Below are positions 23,760 to 35,437 of a stretch of DNA of 64,000 nt, piece by piece. The notes under the pieces were generated by a model, which saw only the letters and a program-made list of their open reading frames with translations, was not told where the DNA came from and did no database searches. The DNA is taken from assembly GCA_022605955.1 (NCBI GenBank), contig JAKCOZ010000336.1, positions 174,169-238,168 on the forward strand, in the 5' to 3' direction. Position numbers and translations under genes: made by a program. The stretch comes from Rallus limicola (taxonomy: Eukaryota > Chordata > Aves > Gruiformes > Rallidae). Numbering within the stretch: the stretch's first letter is position 1; each line of letters begins with the position of its first letter.

Positions 23760-26700
23760 CATGTTTTGAACTGCAGTCTGCTAGGGCCGAGAAAAGCACC
23801 GTAGGAGGTTCCAGGCATGTTCCCTCTTTCCAGGCAAAGGAAAAGGCTGAGAGCCAAAGTGACAGGGTCTGCTCGTGTGTCCTGTTAGGAGGTTTCAGAC
23901 AAGCTATGCCTTTCAGGCCTAGCTTCTTTACTTTGGGAGTTATTGCTGGACGTTTAGCATGTTTTGAACTGCAGTCTGCTAGGGCCGAGAAAAGCACCGT
24001 AGGAGGTTCCAGGCATGTTCCCTCTTTCCAGGCAAAGGAAAAAGCTGAGAGCCAAAGTGACAGGGTCTGCTCGTGTGTCCTGTTAGGAGGTTTCAGACAA
24101 GCTATGCCTTTCAGGCCTAGCTTCTTTACTTTGGGAGCTATTGCTGGACGTTTAGCATGTTTTGAACTGCAGTCTTCTAGGTCCGAGAAAAGCACCGTAG
24201 GAGGTTCCAGGCATGTTCCCTCTTTCCAGGCAAAGGAAAAGGCTGAGAGCCAAAGTGACAGGGTCTGCTCGTGTGTCCTGTTAGGAGGTTTCAGACAAGC
24301 TATGCCTTTCAGGCCTAGCTTCTTTACTTTGGGAGTTATTGCTGGACGTTTAGCATGTTTTGAACTGCAGTCTGCTCGGGCCGAGAAAAGCACCGTAGGA
24401 GGTTCCAGGCATGTTCCCTCTTTCCAGGCAAAGGAAAAGGCTGAGAGCCAAAGTGACAGGGTCTGCTCGTGTGTCCTGTTAGGAGGTTTCAGACAAGCTA
24501 TGCCTTTCAGGCCTAGCTTCTTTACTTTGGGAGTTATTGCTGGACGTTTAGCATGTTTTGAACTGCAGTCTGCTAGGGCCGAGAAAAGCACCGTAGGAGG
24601 TTCCAGGCATGTTCCCTCTTTCCAGGCAAAGGAAAAGGCTGAGAGCCAAAGTGACAGGGTCTGCTCGTGTGTCCTGTTAGGAGGTTTCAGACAAGCTATG
24701 CCTTTCAGGCCTAGCTTCTTTACTTTGGGAGTTATTGCTGGACGTTTAGCATGTTTTGAACTGCAGTCTGCTAGGGCCGAGAAAAGCACCGTAGGAGGTT
24801 CCAGGCATGTTCCCTCTTTCCAGGCAAAGGAAAAGGCTGAGAGCCAAAGTGACAGGGTCTGCTCGTGTGTCCTGTTAGGAGGTTTCAGACAAGCTATGCC
24901 TTTCAGGCCTAGCTTCTTTACTTTGGGAGTTATTGCTGGACGTTTAGCATGTTTTGAACTGCAGTCTGCTAGGGCCGAGAAAAGCACCGTAGGAGGTTCC
25001 AGGCATGTTCCCTCTTTCCAGGCAAAGGAAAAGGCTGAGAGCCAAAGTGACAGGGTCTGCTCGTGTGTCCTGTTAGGAGGTTTCAGACAAGCTATGCCTT
25101 TCAGGCCTAGCTTCTTTACTTTGGGAGTTATATCTGGACGTTTAGCATGTTTTGAACTGCAGTCTGCTAGGGCCGAGAAAAGCACCGTAGGAGGTTCCAG
25201 GCATGTTCCCTCTTTCCAGGCAAAGGAAAAGGCTGAGAGCCAAAGTGACAGGGTCTGCTCGTGTGTCCTGTTAGGAGGTTTCAGACAAGCTATGCCTTTC
25301 AGGCCTAGCTTCTTTACTTTGGGAGTTATTGCTGGACGTTTAGCATGTTTTGAACTGCAGTCTGCTAGGGCCGAGAAAAGCACCGTAGGAGGTTCCAGGC
25401 ATGTTCCCTCTTTCCAGGCAAAGGAAAAGGCTGAGAGCCAAAGTGACAGGGTCTGCTCGTGTGTCCTGTTAGGAGGTTTCAGACAAGCTATGCCTTTCAG
25501 GCCTAGCTTCTTTACTTTGGGAGTTATTGCTGGACGTTTAGCATGTTTTGAACTGCAGTCTGCTAGGGCCGAGAAAAGCACCGTAGGAGGTTCCAGGCAT
25601 GTTCCCTCTTTCCAGGCAAAAAAAAAGGCTGAGAGCCAAAGTGACAGGGTCTGCTCGTGTGTCCTGTTAGGAGGTTTCAGACAAGCTATGCCTTTCAGGC
25701 CTAGCTTCTTTACTTTGGGAGCTATTGCTGGACGTTTAGCATGTTTTGAACTGCAGTCTGCTAGGGCCGAGAAAAGCACCGTAGGAGGTTCCAGGCATGT
25801 TCCCTCTTTCCAGGCAAAGGAAAAGGCTGAGAGCCAAAGTGACAGGGTCTGCTCGTGTGTCCTGTTAGGAGGTTTCAGACAAGCTATGCCTTTCAGGCCT
25901 AGCTTCTTTACGTTGGGAGTTATTGCTGGACGTTTAGCATGTTTTGAACTGCAGTCTGCTAGGGCCGAGAAAAGCACCGTAGGAGGTTCCAGGCATGTTC
26001 CCTCTTTCCAGGCAAAGGAAAAGGCTGAGAGCCAAAGTGACAGGGTCTGCTCGTGTGTCCTGTTAGGAGGTTTCAGACAAGCTATGCCTTTCAGGCCTAG
26101 CTTCTTTACTTTGGGAGTTATTGCTGGACGTTTAGCATGTTTTGAACTGCAGTCTGCTAGGGCCGAGAAAAGCACCGTAGGAGGTTCCAGGCATGTTCCC
26201 TCTTTCCAGGCAAAGGAAAAGGCTGAGAGCCAAAGTGACAGGGTCTGCTCGTGTGTCCTGTTAGGAGGTTTCCGACAAGCTATGCCTTTCAGGCCTAGCT
26301 TCTTTACTTTGGGAGTTATTGCTGGACGTTTAGCATGTTTTGAACTGCAGTCTGCTAGGGCCGAGAAAAGCACCGTAGGAGGTTCCAGGCATGTTCCCTC
26401 TTTCCAGGCAAAGGAAAAGGCTGAGAGCCAAAGTGACAGGGTCTGCTCGTGTGTCCTGTTAGGAGGTTTCAGACAAGCTATGCCTTTCAGGCCTAGCTTC
26501 TTTACTTTGGGAGTTATTGCTGGACGTTTAGCATGTTTTGAACTGCAGTCTGCTAGGGCCGAGAAAAGCACCGTAGGAGGTTCCAGGCATGTTCCCTCTT
26601 TCCAGGCAAAGGAAAAGGCTGAGAGCCAAAGTGACAGGGTCTGCTCGTGTGTCCTGTTAGGAGGTTTCAGACAAGCTATGCCTTTCAGGCCTAGCTTCTT

Positions 26701-29180
26701 TACTTTGGGAGTTATTGCTGGACGTTTAGCATGTTTTGAACTGCAGTCTGCTAGGGCCGAGAAAAGCACCGTAGGAGGTTCCAGGCATGTTCCCTCTTTC
26801 CAGGCAAAGGAAAAGGCTGAGAGCCAAAGTGACAGGGTCTGCTCGTGTGTCCTGTTAGGAGGTTTCAGACAAGCTATGCCTTTCAGGCCTAGCTTCTTTA
26901 CTTTGGGAGTTATTGCTGGACGTTTAGCATGTTTTGAACTGCAGTCTGCTAGGGCCGAGAAAAGCACCGTAGGAGGTTCCAGGCATGTTCCCTCTTTCCA
27001 GGCAAAGGAAAAGGCTGAGAGTCAAAGTGACAGGGTCTGCTCGTGTGTCCTGTTAGGAGGTTTCAGACAAGCTATGCCTTTCAGGCCTCGCTTCTTTACT
27101 TTGGGAGTTATAGCTGGACGTTTAGCATGTTTTGAACTGCAGTCTGCTAGGGCCGAGAAAAGCACCGTAGGAGGTTCCAGGCATCTTCCCTCTTTCCAGG
27201 CAAAAAAAAAGGCTGAGAGCCAAAGTGACAGGGTCTGCTCGTGTGTCCTGTTAGGAGGTTTCAGACAAGCTATGCCTTTCAGGCCTAGCTTCTTTACTTT
27301 GGGAGCTATTGCTGGACGTTTAGCATGTTTTGAACTGCAGTCTGCTAGGGCCGAGAAAAGCACCGTAGGAGGTTCCAGGCATGTTCCCTCTTTCCAGGCA
27401 AAGGAAAAGGCTGAGAGCCAAAGTGACAGGGTCTGCTCGTGTGTCCTGTTAGGAGGTTTCAGACAAGCTATGCCTTTCAGGCCTAGCTTCTTTACTTTGG
27501 GAGTTATTGCTGGACGTTTAGCATCTTTTGAACTGCAGTCTGCTAGGGCCGAGAAAAGCACCGTAGGAGGTTCCAGGCATGTTCCCTCTTTCCAGGCAAA
27601 GGAAAAAGCTGAGAGCCAAAGTGACAGGGTCTGCTCGTGTGTCCTGTTAGGAGGTTTCAGACAAGCTATGCCTTTCAGGCCTAGCTTCTTTACTTTGGGA
27701 GCTATTGCTGGACGTTTAGCATGTTTTGAACTGCAGTCTTCTAGGGCCGAGAAAAGCACCGTAGGAGGTTCCAGGCATGTTCCCTCTTTCCAGGCAAAGG
27801 AAAAGGCTGAGAGCCAAAGTGACAGGGTCTGCTCGTGTGTCCTGTTAGGAGGTTTCAGACAAGCTATGCCTTTCAGGCCTAGCTTCTTTACTTTGGGAGT
27901 TATTGCTGGACGTTTAGCATGTTTTGAACTGCAGTCTGCTCGGGCCGAGAAAAGCACCGTAGGAGGTTCCAGGCATGTTCCCTCTTTCCAGGCAAAGGAA
28001 AAGGCTGAGAGCCAAAGTGACAGGGTCTGCTCGTGTGTCCTGTTAGGAGGTTTCAGACAAGCTATGCCTTTCAGGCCTAGCTTCTTTACTTTGGGAGTTA
28101 TTGCTGGACGTTTAGCATGTTTTGAACTGCAGTCTGCTAGGGCCGAGAAAAGCACCGTAGGAGGTTCCAGGCATGTTCCCTCTTTCCAGGCAAAGGAAAA
28201 GGCTGAGAGCCAAAGTGACAGGGTCTGCTCGTGTGTCCTGTTAGGAGGTTTCAGACAAGCTATGCCTTTCAGGCCTAGCTTCTTTACTTTGGGAGTTATT
28301 GCTGGACGTTTAGCATGTTTTGAACTGCAGTCTGCTAGGGCCGAGAAAAGCACCGTAGGAGGTTCCAGGCATGTTCCCTCTTTCCAGGCAAAGGAAAAGG
28401 CTGAGAGCCAAAGTGACAGGGTCTGCTCGTGTGTCCTGTTAGGAGGTTTCAGACAAGCTATGCCTTTCAGGCCTAGCTTCTTTACTTTGGGAGTTATTGC
28501 TGGACGTTTAGCATGTTTTGAACTGCAGTCTGCTAGGGCCGAGAAAAGCACCGTAGGAGGTTCCAGGCATGTTCCCTCTTTCCAGGCAAAGGAAAAGGCT
28601 GAGAGCCAAAGTGACAGGGTCTGCTCGTGTGTCCTGTTAGGAGGTTTCAGACAAGCTATGCCTTTCAGGCCTAGCTTCTTTACTTTGGGAGTTATATCTG
28701 GACGTTTAGCATGTTTTGAACTGCAGTCTGCTAGGGCCGAGAAAAGCACCGTAGGAGGTTCCAGGCATGTTCCCTCTTTCCAGGCAAAGGAAAAGGCTGA
28801 GAGCCAAAGTGACAGGGTCTGCTCGTGTGTCCTGTTAGGAGGTTTCAGACAAGCTATGCCTTTCAGGCCTAGCTTCTTTACTTTGGGAGTTATTGCTGGA
28901 CGTTTAGCATGTTTTGAACTGCAGTCTGCTAGGGCCGAGAAAAGCACCGTAGGAGGTTCCAGGCATGTTCCCTCTTTCCAGGCAAAGGAAAAGGCTGAGA
29001 GCCAAAGTGACAGGGTCTGCTCGTGTGTCCTGTTAGGAGGTTTCAGACAAGCTATGCCTTTCAGGCCTAGCTTCTTTACTTTGGGAGTTATTGCTGGACG
29101 TTTAGCATGTTTTGAACTGCAGTCTGCTAGGGCCGAGAAAAGCACCGTAGGAGGTTCCAGGCATGTTCCCTCTTTCCAGG
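23760..29180. repeat. 5.4-kb HOR block, left copy (recurs 11,678 bp downstream)
   Basis: This block and 35,438-40,858 share rare markers at a constant offset of 11,678 bp (59 monomers minus four deleted bases): CAGTCTTCTAGGTCC (24,171), the nine-A runs at 25,618 and 27,202, TTTACGTTGGG (about 25,909), GAGAGTCAAAG (about 27,020), CAGGCCTCGC, GGCATCTTCCC (27,181) and the TATATCTGG monomers. Inside it, 24.0-25.6 kb is repeated at 27.5-29.2 kb with an 18-monomer (3,564 bp) offset. A private GCATCTTTTG at about 27,523 marks this copy. Confidence 0.9.
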
Positions 29181-30867
29181 CAAAGGAAAAGGCTGAGAGC
29201 CAAAGTGACAGGGTCTGCTCGTGTGTCCTGTTAGGAGGTTTCAGACAAGCTATGGCTTTCAGGCCTAGCTTCTTTACTTTGGGAGTTATTGCTGGACGTT
29301 TAGCATGTTTTGAACTGCAGTCTGCTAGGGCCGAGAAAAGCACCGTAGGAGGTTCCAGGCATGTTCCCTCTTTCCAGGCAAAGGAAAAGGCTGAGAGCCA
29401 AAGTGACAGGGTCTGCTCGTGTGTCCTGTTAGGAGGTTTCAGACAAGCTATGCCTTTCAGGCCTAGCTTCTTTACTTTGGGAGTTATTGCTGGACGTTTA
29501 GCATGTTTTGAACTGCAGTCTGCTAGGGCCGAGAAAAGCACCGTAGGAGGTTCCAGGCATGTTCCCTCTTTCCAGGCAAAGGAAAAGGCTGAGAGCCAAA
29601 GTGACAGGGTCTGCTCGTGTGTCCTGTTAGGAGGTTTCCGACAAGCTATGCCTTTCAGGCCTAGCTTCTTTCCTTTGGGAGTTATTGCTGGACGTTTAGC
29701 ATGTTTTGAACTGCAGTATGCTAGGGCCGAGAAAAGCACCGTAGGAGGTTCCAGGCATGTTCCCTCTTTCCAGGCAAAGGAAAAGGCTGAGAGCCAAAGT
29801 GACAGGGTCTGCTCGTGTGTCCTGTTAGGAGGTTTCAGACAAGCTATGCCTTTCAGGCCTAGCTTCTTTACTTTGGGAGTTATTGCTGGACGTTTAGCAT
29901 GTTTTGAACTGCAGTCTGCTAGGGCCGAGAAAAGCACCGTAGGAGGTTCCAGGCATGTTCCCTCTTTCCAGGCAAAGGAAAAGGCTGAGAGCCAAAGTGA
30001 CAGGGTCTGCTCGTGTGTCCTGTTAGGAGGTTTCAGACAAGCTATGCCTTTCAGGCCTAGCTTCTTTACTTTGGGAGCTATTGCTGGACGTTTAGCATGT
30101 TTTGAACTGCAGTCTGCTAGGGCCGAGAAAAGCACCGTAGGAGGTTCCAGGCATGTTCCCTCTTTCCAGGCAAAGGAAAAGGCTGAGAGCCAAAGTGACA
30201 GGGTCTGCTCGTGTGTCCTGTTAGGAGGTTTCAGACAAGCTATGCCTTTCAAGCCTAGCTTCTTTACTTTGGGAGTTATTGCTGGACGTTTAGCATGTTT
30301 TGAACTGCAGTCTGCTCAGGCCGAGAAAAGCACCGTAGGAGGTTCCAGGCATGTTCCCTCTTTCCAGGCAAAGGAAAAGGCTGAGAGCCAAAGTGACAGG
30401 GTCTGCTCGTGTGTCCTGTTAGGAGGTTTCAGACAAGCTATGCCTTTCAGGCCTAGCTTCTTTACTTTGGGAGTTATTGCTGGACGTTTAGCATGTTTTG
30501 AACTGCAGTCTGCTAGGGCCGAGAAAAGCACCGTAGGAGGTTCCAGGCATGTTCCCTCTTTCCAGGCAAAGGAAAAGGCTGAGAGCCAAAGTGACAGGGT
30601 CTGCTCGTGTGTCCTGTTAGGAGGTTTCAGACAAGCTATGCCTTTCAAGCCTAGCTTCTTTACTTTGGGAGTTATATCTGGACGTTTAGCATGTTTTGAA
30701 CTGCAGTCTGCTAGGGCCAAGAAAAGCACCGTAGGAGGTTCCAGGCATGTTCCCTCTTTCCAGGCAAAGGAAAAGGCTGAGAGCCAAAGTGACAGGGTCT
30801 GCTCGTGTGTCCTGTTAGGAGGTTTCAGACAAGCTATGCCTTTCAGGCCTAGCTTCTTTACTTTGGG

Positions 30868-30873
30868 AGTATT
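30868..30873. other. 1-bp deletion allele GAGTATTGC (copy 4 of 7)
   Basis: Same lost T (at 30870), 7,127 bp after copy 3 (36 monomers minus one base). Confidence 0.96.
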
Positions 30874-30886
30874 GCTGGACGTTTAG

Positions 30887-32271
30887 CATGTTTTGAACTG
30901 CAGTCTGCTAGGGCCGAGAAAAGCACCGTAGGAGGTTCCAGGCATGTTCCCTCTTTCCAGGCAAAGGAAAAGGCTGAGAGCCAAAGTGACAGGGTCTGCT
31001 CGTGTGTCCTGTTAGGAGGTTTCAGACAAGCTATGCCTTTCAGGCCTAGCTTCTTTACTTTGGGAGTTATTGCTGGACGTTTAGCATGTTTTGAACTGCA
31101 GTCTGCTAGGGCCGAGAAAAGCACCGTAGGAGGTTCCAGGCATGTTCCCTCTTTCCAGGCAAAGGAAAAAGCTGAGAGCCAAAGTGACAGGGTCTGCTCG
31201 TGTGTCCTGTTAGGAGGTTTCAGACAAGCTATGCCTTTCAGGCCTAGCTTCTTTACTTTGGGAGCTATTGCTGGACGTTTAGCATGTTTTGAACTGCAGT
31301 CTTCTAGGGCCGAGAAAAGCACCGTAGGAGGTTCCAGGCATGTTCCCTCTTTCCAGGCAAAGGAAAAGGCTGAGAGCCAAAGTGACAGGGTCTGCTCGTG
31401 TGTCCTGTTAGGAGGTTTCAGACAAGCTATGCCTTTCAGGCCTAGCTTCTTTACTTTGGGAGTTATTGCTGGACGTTTAGCATGTTTTGAACTGCAGTCT
31501 GCTCGGGCCGAGAAAAGCACCGTAGGAGGTTCCAGGCATGTTCCCTCTTTCCAGGCAAAGGAAAAGGCTGAGAGCCAAAGTGACAGGGTCTGCTCGTGTG
31601 TCCTGTTAGGAGGTTTCAGACAAGCTATGCCTTTCAGGCCTAGCTTCTTTACTTTGGGAGTTATTGCTGGACGTTTAGCATGTTTTGAACTGCAGTCTGC
31701 TAGGGCCGAGAAAAGCACCGTAGGAGGTTCCAGGCATGTTCCCTCTTTCCAGGCAAAGGAAAAGGCTGAGAGCCAAAGTGACAGGGTCTGCTCGTGTGTC
31801 CTGTTAGGAGGTTTCAGACAAGCTATGCCTTTCAGGCCTAGCTTCTTTACTTTGGGAGTTATTGCTGGACGTTTAGCATGTTTTGAACTGCAGTCTGCTA
31901 GGGCCGAGAAAAGCACCGTAGGAGGTTCCAGGCATGTTCCCTCTTTCCAGGCAAAGGAAAAGGCTGAGAGCCAAAGTGACAGGGTCTGCTCGTGTGTCCT
32001 GTTAGGAGGTTTCAGACAAGCTATGCCTTTCAAGCCTAGCTTCTTTACTTTGGGAGTTATATCTGGACGTTTAGCATGTTTTGAACTGCAGTCTGCTAGG
32101 GCCAAGAAAAGCACCGTAGGAGGTTCCAGGCATGTTCCCTCTTTCCAGGCAAAGGAAAAGGCTGAGAGCCAAAGTGACAGGGTGTGCACGTGTGTCCTGT
32201 TAGGAGGTTTCAGACAAGCTATGCCTTTCAGGCCTAGCTTCTTTACTTTGGGAGTATTGCTGGACGTTTAG
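30887..32271. repeat. 7-monomer HOR unit with deletion allele, copy b (1,385 bp)
   Basis: Same marker order as the unit at 22,375. It carries GTGTGCACG (two substitutions, creating an ApaLI-type GTGCAC) at about 32,184, shared only with the copy at 34,053. I saw no difference between this copy and that one. Confidence 0.9.
32253..32258. other. 1-bp deletion allele GAGTATTGC (copy 5 of 7)
   Basis: Same lost T (at 32255), 1,385 bp after copy 4. The monomer just upstream has the rare GTGTGCACG (about 32184), also seen before copy 7. Confidence 0.96.
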
Positions 32272-34033
32272 CATGTTTTGAACTGCAGTCTGCTAGGGCC
32301 GAGAAAAGCACCGTAGGAGGTTCCAGGCATGTTCCCTCTTTCCAGGCAAAGGAAAAGGCTGAGAGCCAAAGTGACAGGGTCTGCTCGTGTGTCCTGTTAG
32401 GAGGTTTCAGACAAGCTATGCCTTTCAGGCCTAGCTTCTTTACTTTGGGAGTTATTGCTGGACGTTTAGCATGTTTTGAACTGCAGTCTGCTAGGGCCGA
32501 GAAAAGCACCGTAGGAGGTTCCAGGCATGTTCCCTCTTTCCAGGCAAAGGAAAAAGCTGAGAGCCAAAGTGACAGGGTCTGCTCGTGTGTCCTGTTAGGA
32601 GGTTTCAGACAAGCTATGCCTTTCAGGCCTAGCTTCTTTACTTTGGGAGCTATTGCTGGACGTTTAGCATGTTTTGAACTGCAGTCTTCTAGGTCCGAGA
32701 AAAGCACCGTAGGAGGTTCCAGGCATGTTCCCTCTTTCCAGGCAAAGGAAAAGGCTGAGAGCCAAAGTGACAGGGTCTGCTCGTGTGTCCTGTTAGGAGG
32801 TTTCAGACAAGCTATGCCTTTCAGGCCTAGCTTCTTTACTTTGGGAGTTATTGCTGGACGTTTAGCATGTTTTGAACTGCAGTCTGCTCGGGCCGAGAAA
32901 AGCACCGTAGGAGGTTCCAGGCATGTTCCCTCTTTCCAGGCAAAGGAAAAGGCTGAGAGCCAAAGTGACAGGGTCTGCTCGTGTGTCCTGTTAGGAGGTT
33001 TCAGACAAGCTATGCCTTTCAGGCCTAGCTTCTTTACTTTGGGAGTTATTGCTGGACGTTTAGCATGTTTTGAACTGCAGTCTGCTAGGGCCGAGAAAAG
33101 CACCGTAGGAGGTTCCAGGCATGTTCCCTCTTTCCAGGCAAAGGAAAAGGCTGAGAGCCAAAGTGACAGGGTCTGCTCGTGTGTCCTGTTAGGAGGTTTC
33201 AGACAAGCTATGCCTTTCAGGCCTAGCTTCTTTACTTTGGGAGTTATTGCTGGACGTTTAGCATGTTTTGAACTGCAGTCTGCTAGGGCCGAGAAAAGCA
33301 CCGTAGGAGGTTCCAGGCATGTTCCCTCTTTCCAGGCAAAGGAAAAGGCTGAGAGCCAAAGTGACAGGGTCTGCTCGTGTGTCCTGTTAGGAGGTTTCAG
33401 ACAAGCTATGCCTTTCAGGCCTAGCTTCTTTACTTTGGGAGTTATTGCTGGACGTTTAGCATGTTTTGAACTGCAGTCTGCTAGGGCCGAGAAAAGCACC
33501 GTAGGAGGTTCCAGGCATGTTCCCTCTTTCCAGGCAAAGGAAAAGGCTGAGAGCCAAAGTGACAGGGTCTGCTCGTGTGTCCTGTTAGGAGGTTTCAGAC
33601 AAGCTATGCCTTTCAGGCCTAGCTTCTTTACTTTGGGAGTTATATCTGGACGTTTAGCATGTTTTGAACTGCAGTCTGCTAGGGCCGAGAAAAGCACCGT
33701 AGGAGGTTCCAGGCATGTTCCCTCTTTCCAGGCAAAGGAAAAGGCTGAGAGCCAAAGTGACAGGGTCTGCTCGTGTGTCCTGTTAGGAGGTTTCAGACAA
33801 GCTATGCCTTTCAGGCCTAGCTTCTTTACTTTGGGAGCTATTGCTGGACGTTTAGCATGTTTTGAACTGCAGTCTGCTAGGGCCGAGAAAAGCACCGTAG
33901 GAGGTTCCAGGCATGTTCCCTCTTTCCAGGCAAAGGAAAAGGCTGAGAGCCAAAGTGACAGGGTCTGCTCGTGTGTCCTGTTAGGAGGTTTCAGACAAGC
34001 TATGCCTTTCAGGCCTAGCTTCTTTACTTTGGG

Positions 34034-34039
34034 AGTATT
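34034..34039. other. 1-bp deletion allele GAGTATTGC (copy 6 of 7)
   Basis: Same lost T (at 34036), 1,781 bp after copy 5 (nine monomers minus one base). Confidence 0.96.
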
Positions 34040-34052
34040 GCTGGACGTTTAG

Positions 34053-35437
34053 CATGTTTTGAACTGCAGTCTGCTAGGGCCGAGAAAAGCACCGTAGGAG
34101 GTTCCAGGCATGTTCCCTCTTTCCAGGCAAAGGAAAAGGCTGAGAGCCAAAGTGACAGGGTCTGCTCGTGTGTCCTGTTAGGAGGTTTCAGACAAGCTAT
34201 GCCTTTCAGGCCTAGCTTCTTTACTTTGGGAGTTATTGCTGGACGTTTAGCATGTTTTGAACTGCAGTCTGCTAGGGCCGAGAAAAGCACCGTAGGAGGT
34301 TCCAGGCATGTTCCCTCTTTCCAGGCAAAGGAAAAAGCTGAGAGCCAAAGTGACAGGGTCTGCTCGTGTGTCCTGTTAGGAGGTTTCAGACAAGCTATGC
34401 CTTTCAGGCCTAGCTTCTTTACTTTGGGAGCTATTGCTGGACGTTTAGCATGTTTTGAACTGCAGTCTTCTAGGGCCGAGAAAAGCACCGTAGGAGGTTC
34501 CAGGCATGTTCCCTCTTTCCAGGCAAAGGAAAAGGCTGAGAGCCAAAGTGACAGGGTCTGCTCGTGTGTCCTGTTAGGAGGTTTCAGACAAGCTATGCCT
34601 TTCAGGCCTAGCTTCTTTACTTTGGGAGTTATTGCTGGACGTTTAGCATGTTTTGAACTGCAGTCTGCTCGGGCCGAGAAAAGCACCGTAGGAGGTTCCA
34701 GGCATGTTCCCTCTTTCCAGGCAAAGGAAAAGGCTGAGAGCCAAAGTGACAGGGTCTGCTCGTGTGTCCTGTTAGGAGGTTTCAGACAAGCTATGCCTTT
34801 CAGGCCTAGCTTCTTTACTTTGGGAGTTATTGCTGGACGTTTAGCATGTTTTGAACTGCAGTCTGCTAGGGCCGAGAAAAGCACCGTAGGAGGTTCCAGG
34901 CATGTTCCCTCTTTCCAGGCAAAGGAAAAGGCTGAGAGCCAAAGTGACAGGGTCTGCTCGTGTGTCCTGTTAGGAGGTTTCAGACAAGCTATGCCTTTCA
35001 GGCCTAGCTTCTTTACTTTGGGAGTTATTGCTGGACGTTTAGCATGTTTTGAACTGCAGTCTGCTAGGGCCGAGAAAAGCACCGTAGGAGGTTCCAGGCA
35101 TGTTCCCTCTTTCCAGGCAAAGGAAAAGGCTGAGAGCCAAAGTGACAGGGTCTGCTCGTGTGTCCTGTTAGGAGGTTTCAGACAAGCTATGCCTTTCAAG
35201 CCTAGCTTCTTTACTTTGGGAGTTATATCTGGACGTTTAGCATGTTTTGAACTGCAGTCTGCTAGGGCCAAGAAAAGCACCGTAGGAGGTTCCAGGCATG
35301 TTCCCTCTTTCCAGGCAAAGGAAAAGGCTGAGAGCCAAAGTGACAGGGTGTGCACGTGTGTCCTGTTAGGAGGTTTCAGACAAGCTATGCCTTTCAGGCC
35401 TAGCTTCTTTACTTTGGGAGTATTGCTGGACGTTTAG
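34053..35437. repeat. 7-monomer HOR unit with deletion allele, copy c (1,385 bp)
   Basis: By eye this is identical to the copy at 30,887, at an offset of 3,166 bp (16 monomers minus two deleted bases), including the rare GTGTGCACG at about 35,350. Confidence 0.9.
35419..35424. other. 1-bp deletion allele GAGTATTGC (copy 7 of 7)
   Basis: Same lost T (at 35421), 1,385 bp after copy 6. No further copy occurs in the remaining 28.5 kb. Confidence 0.96.
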
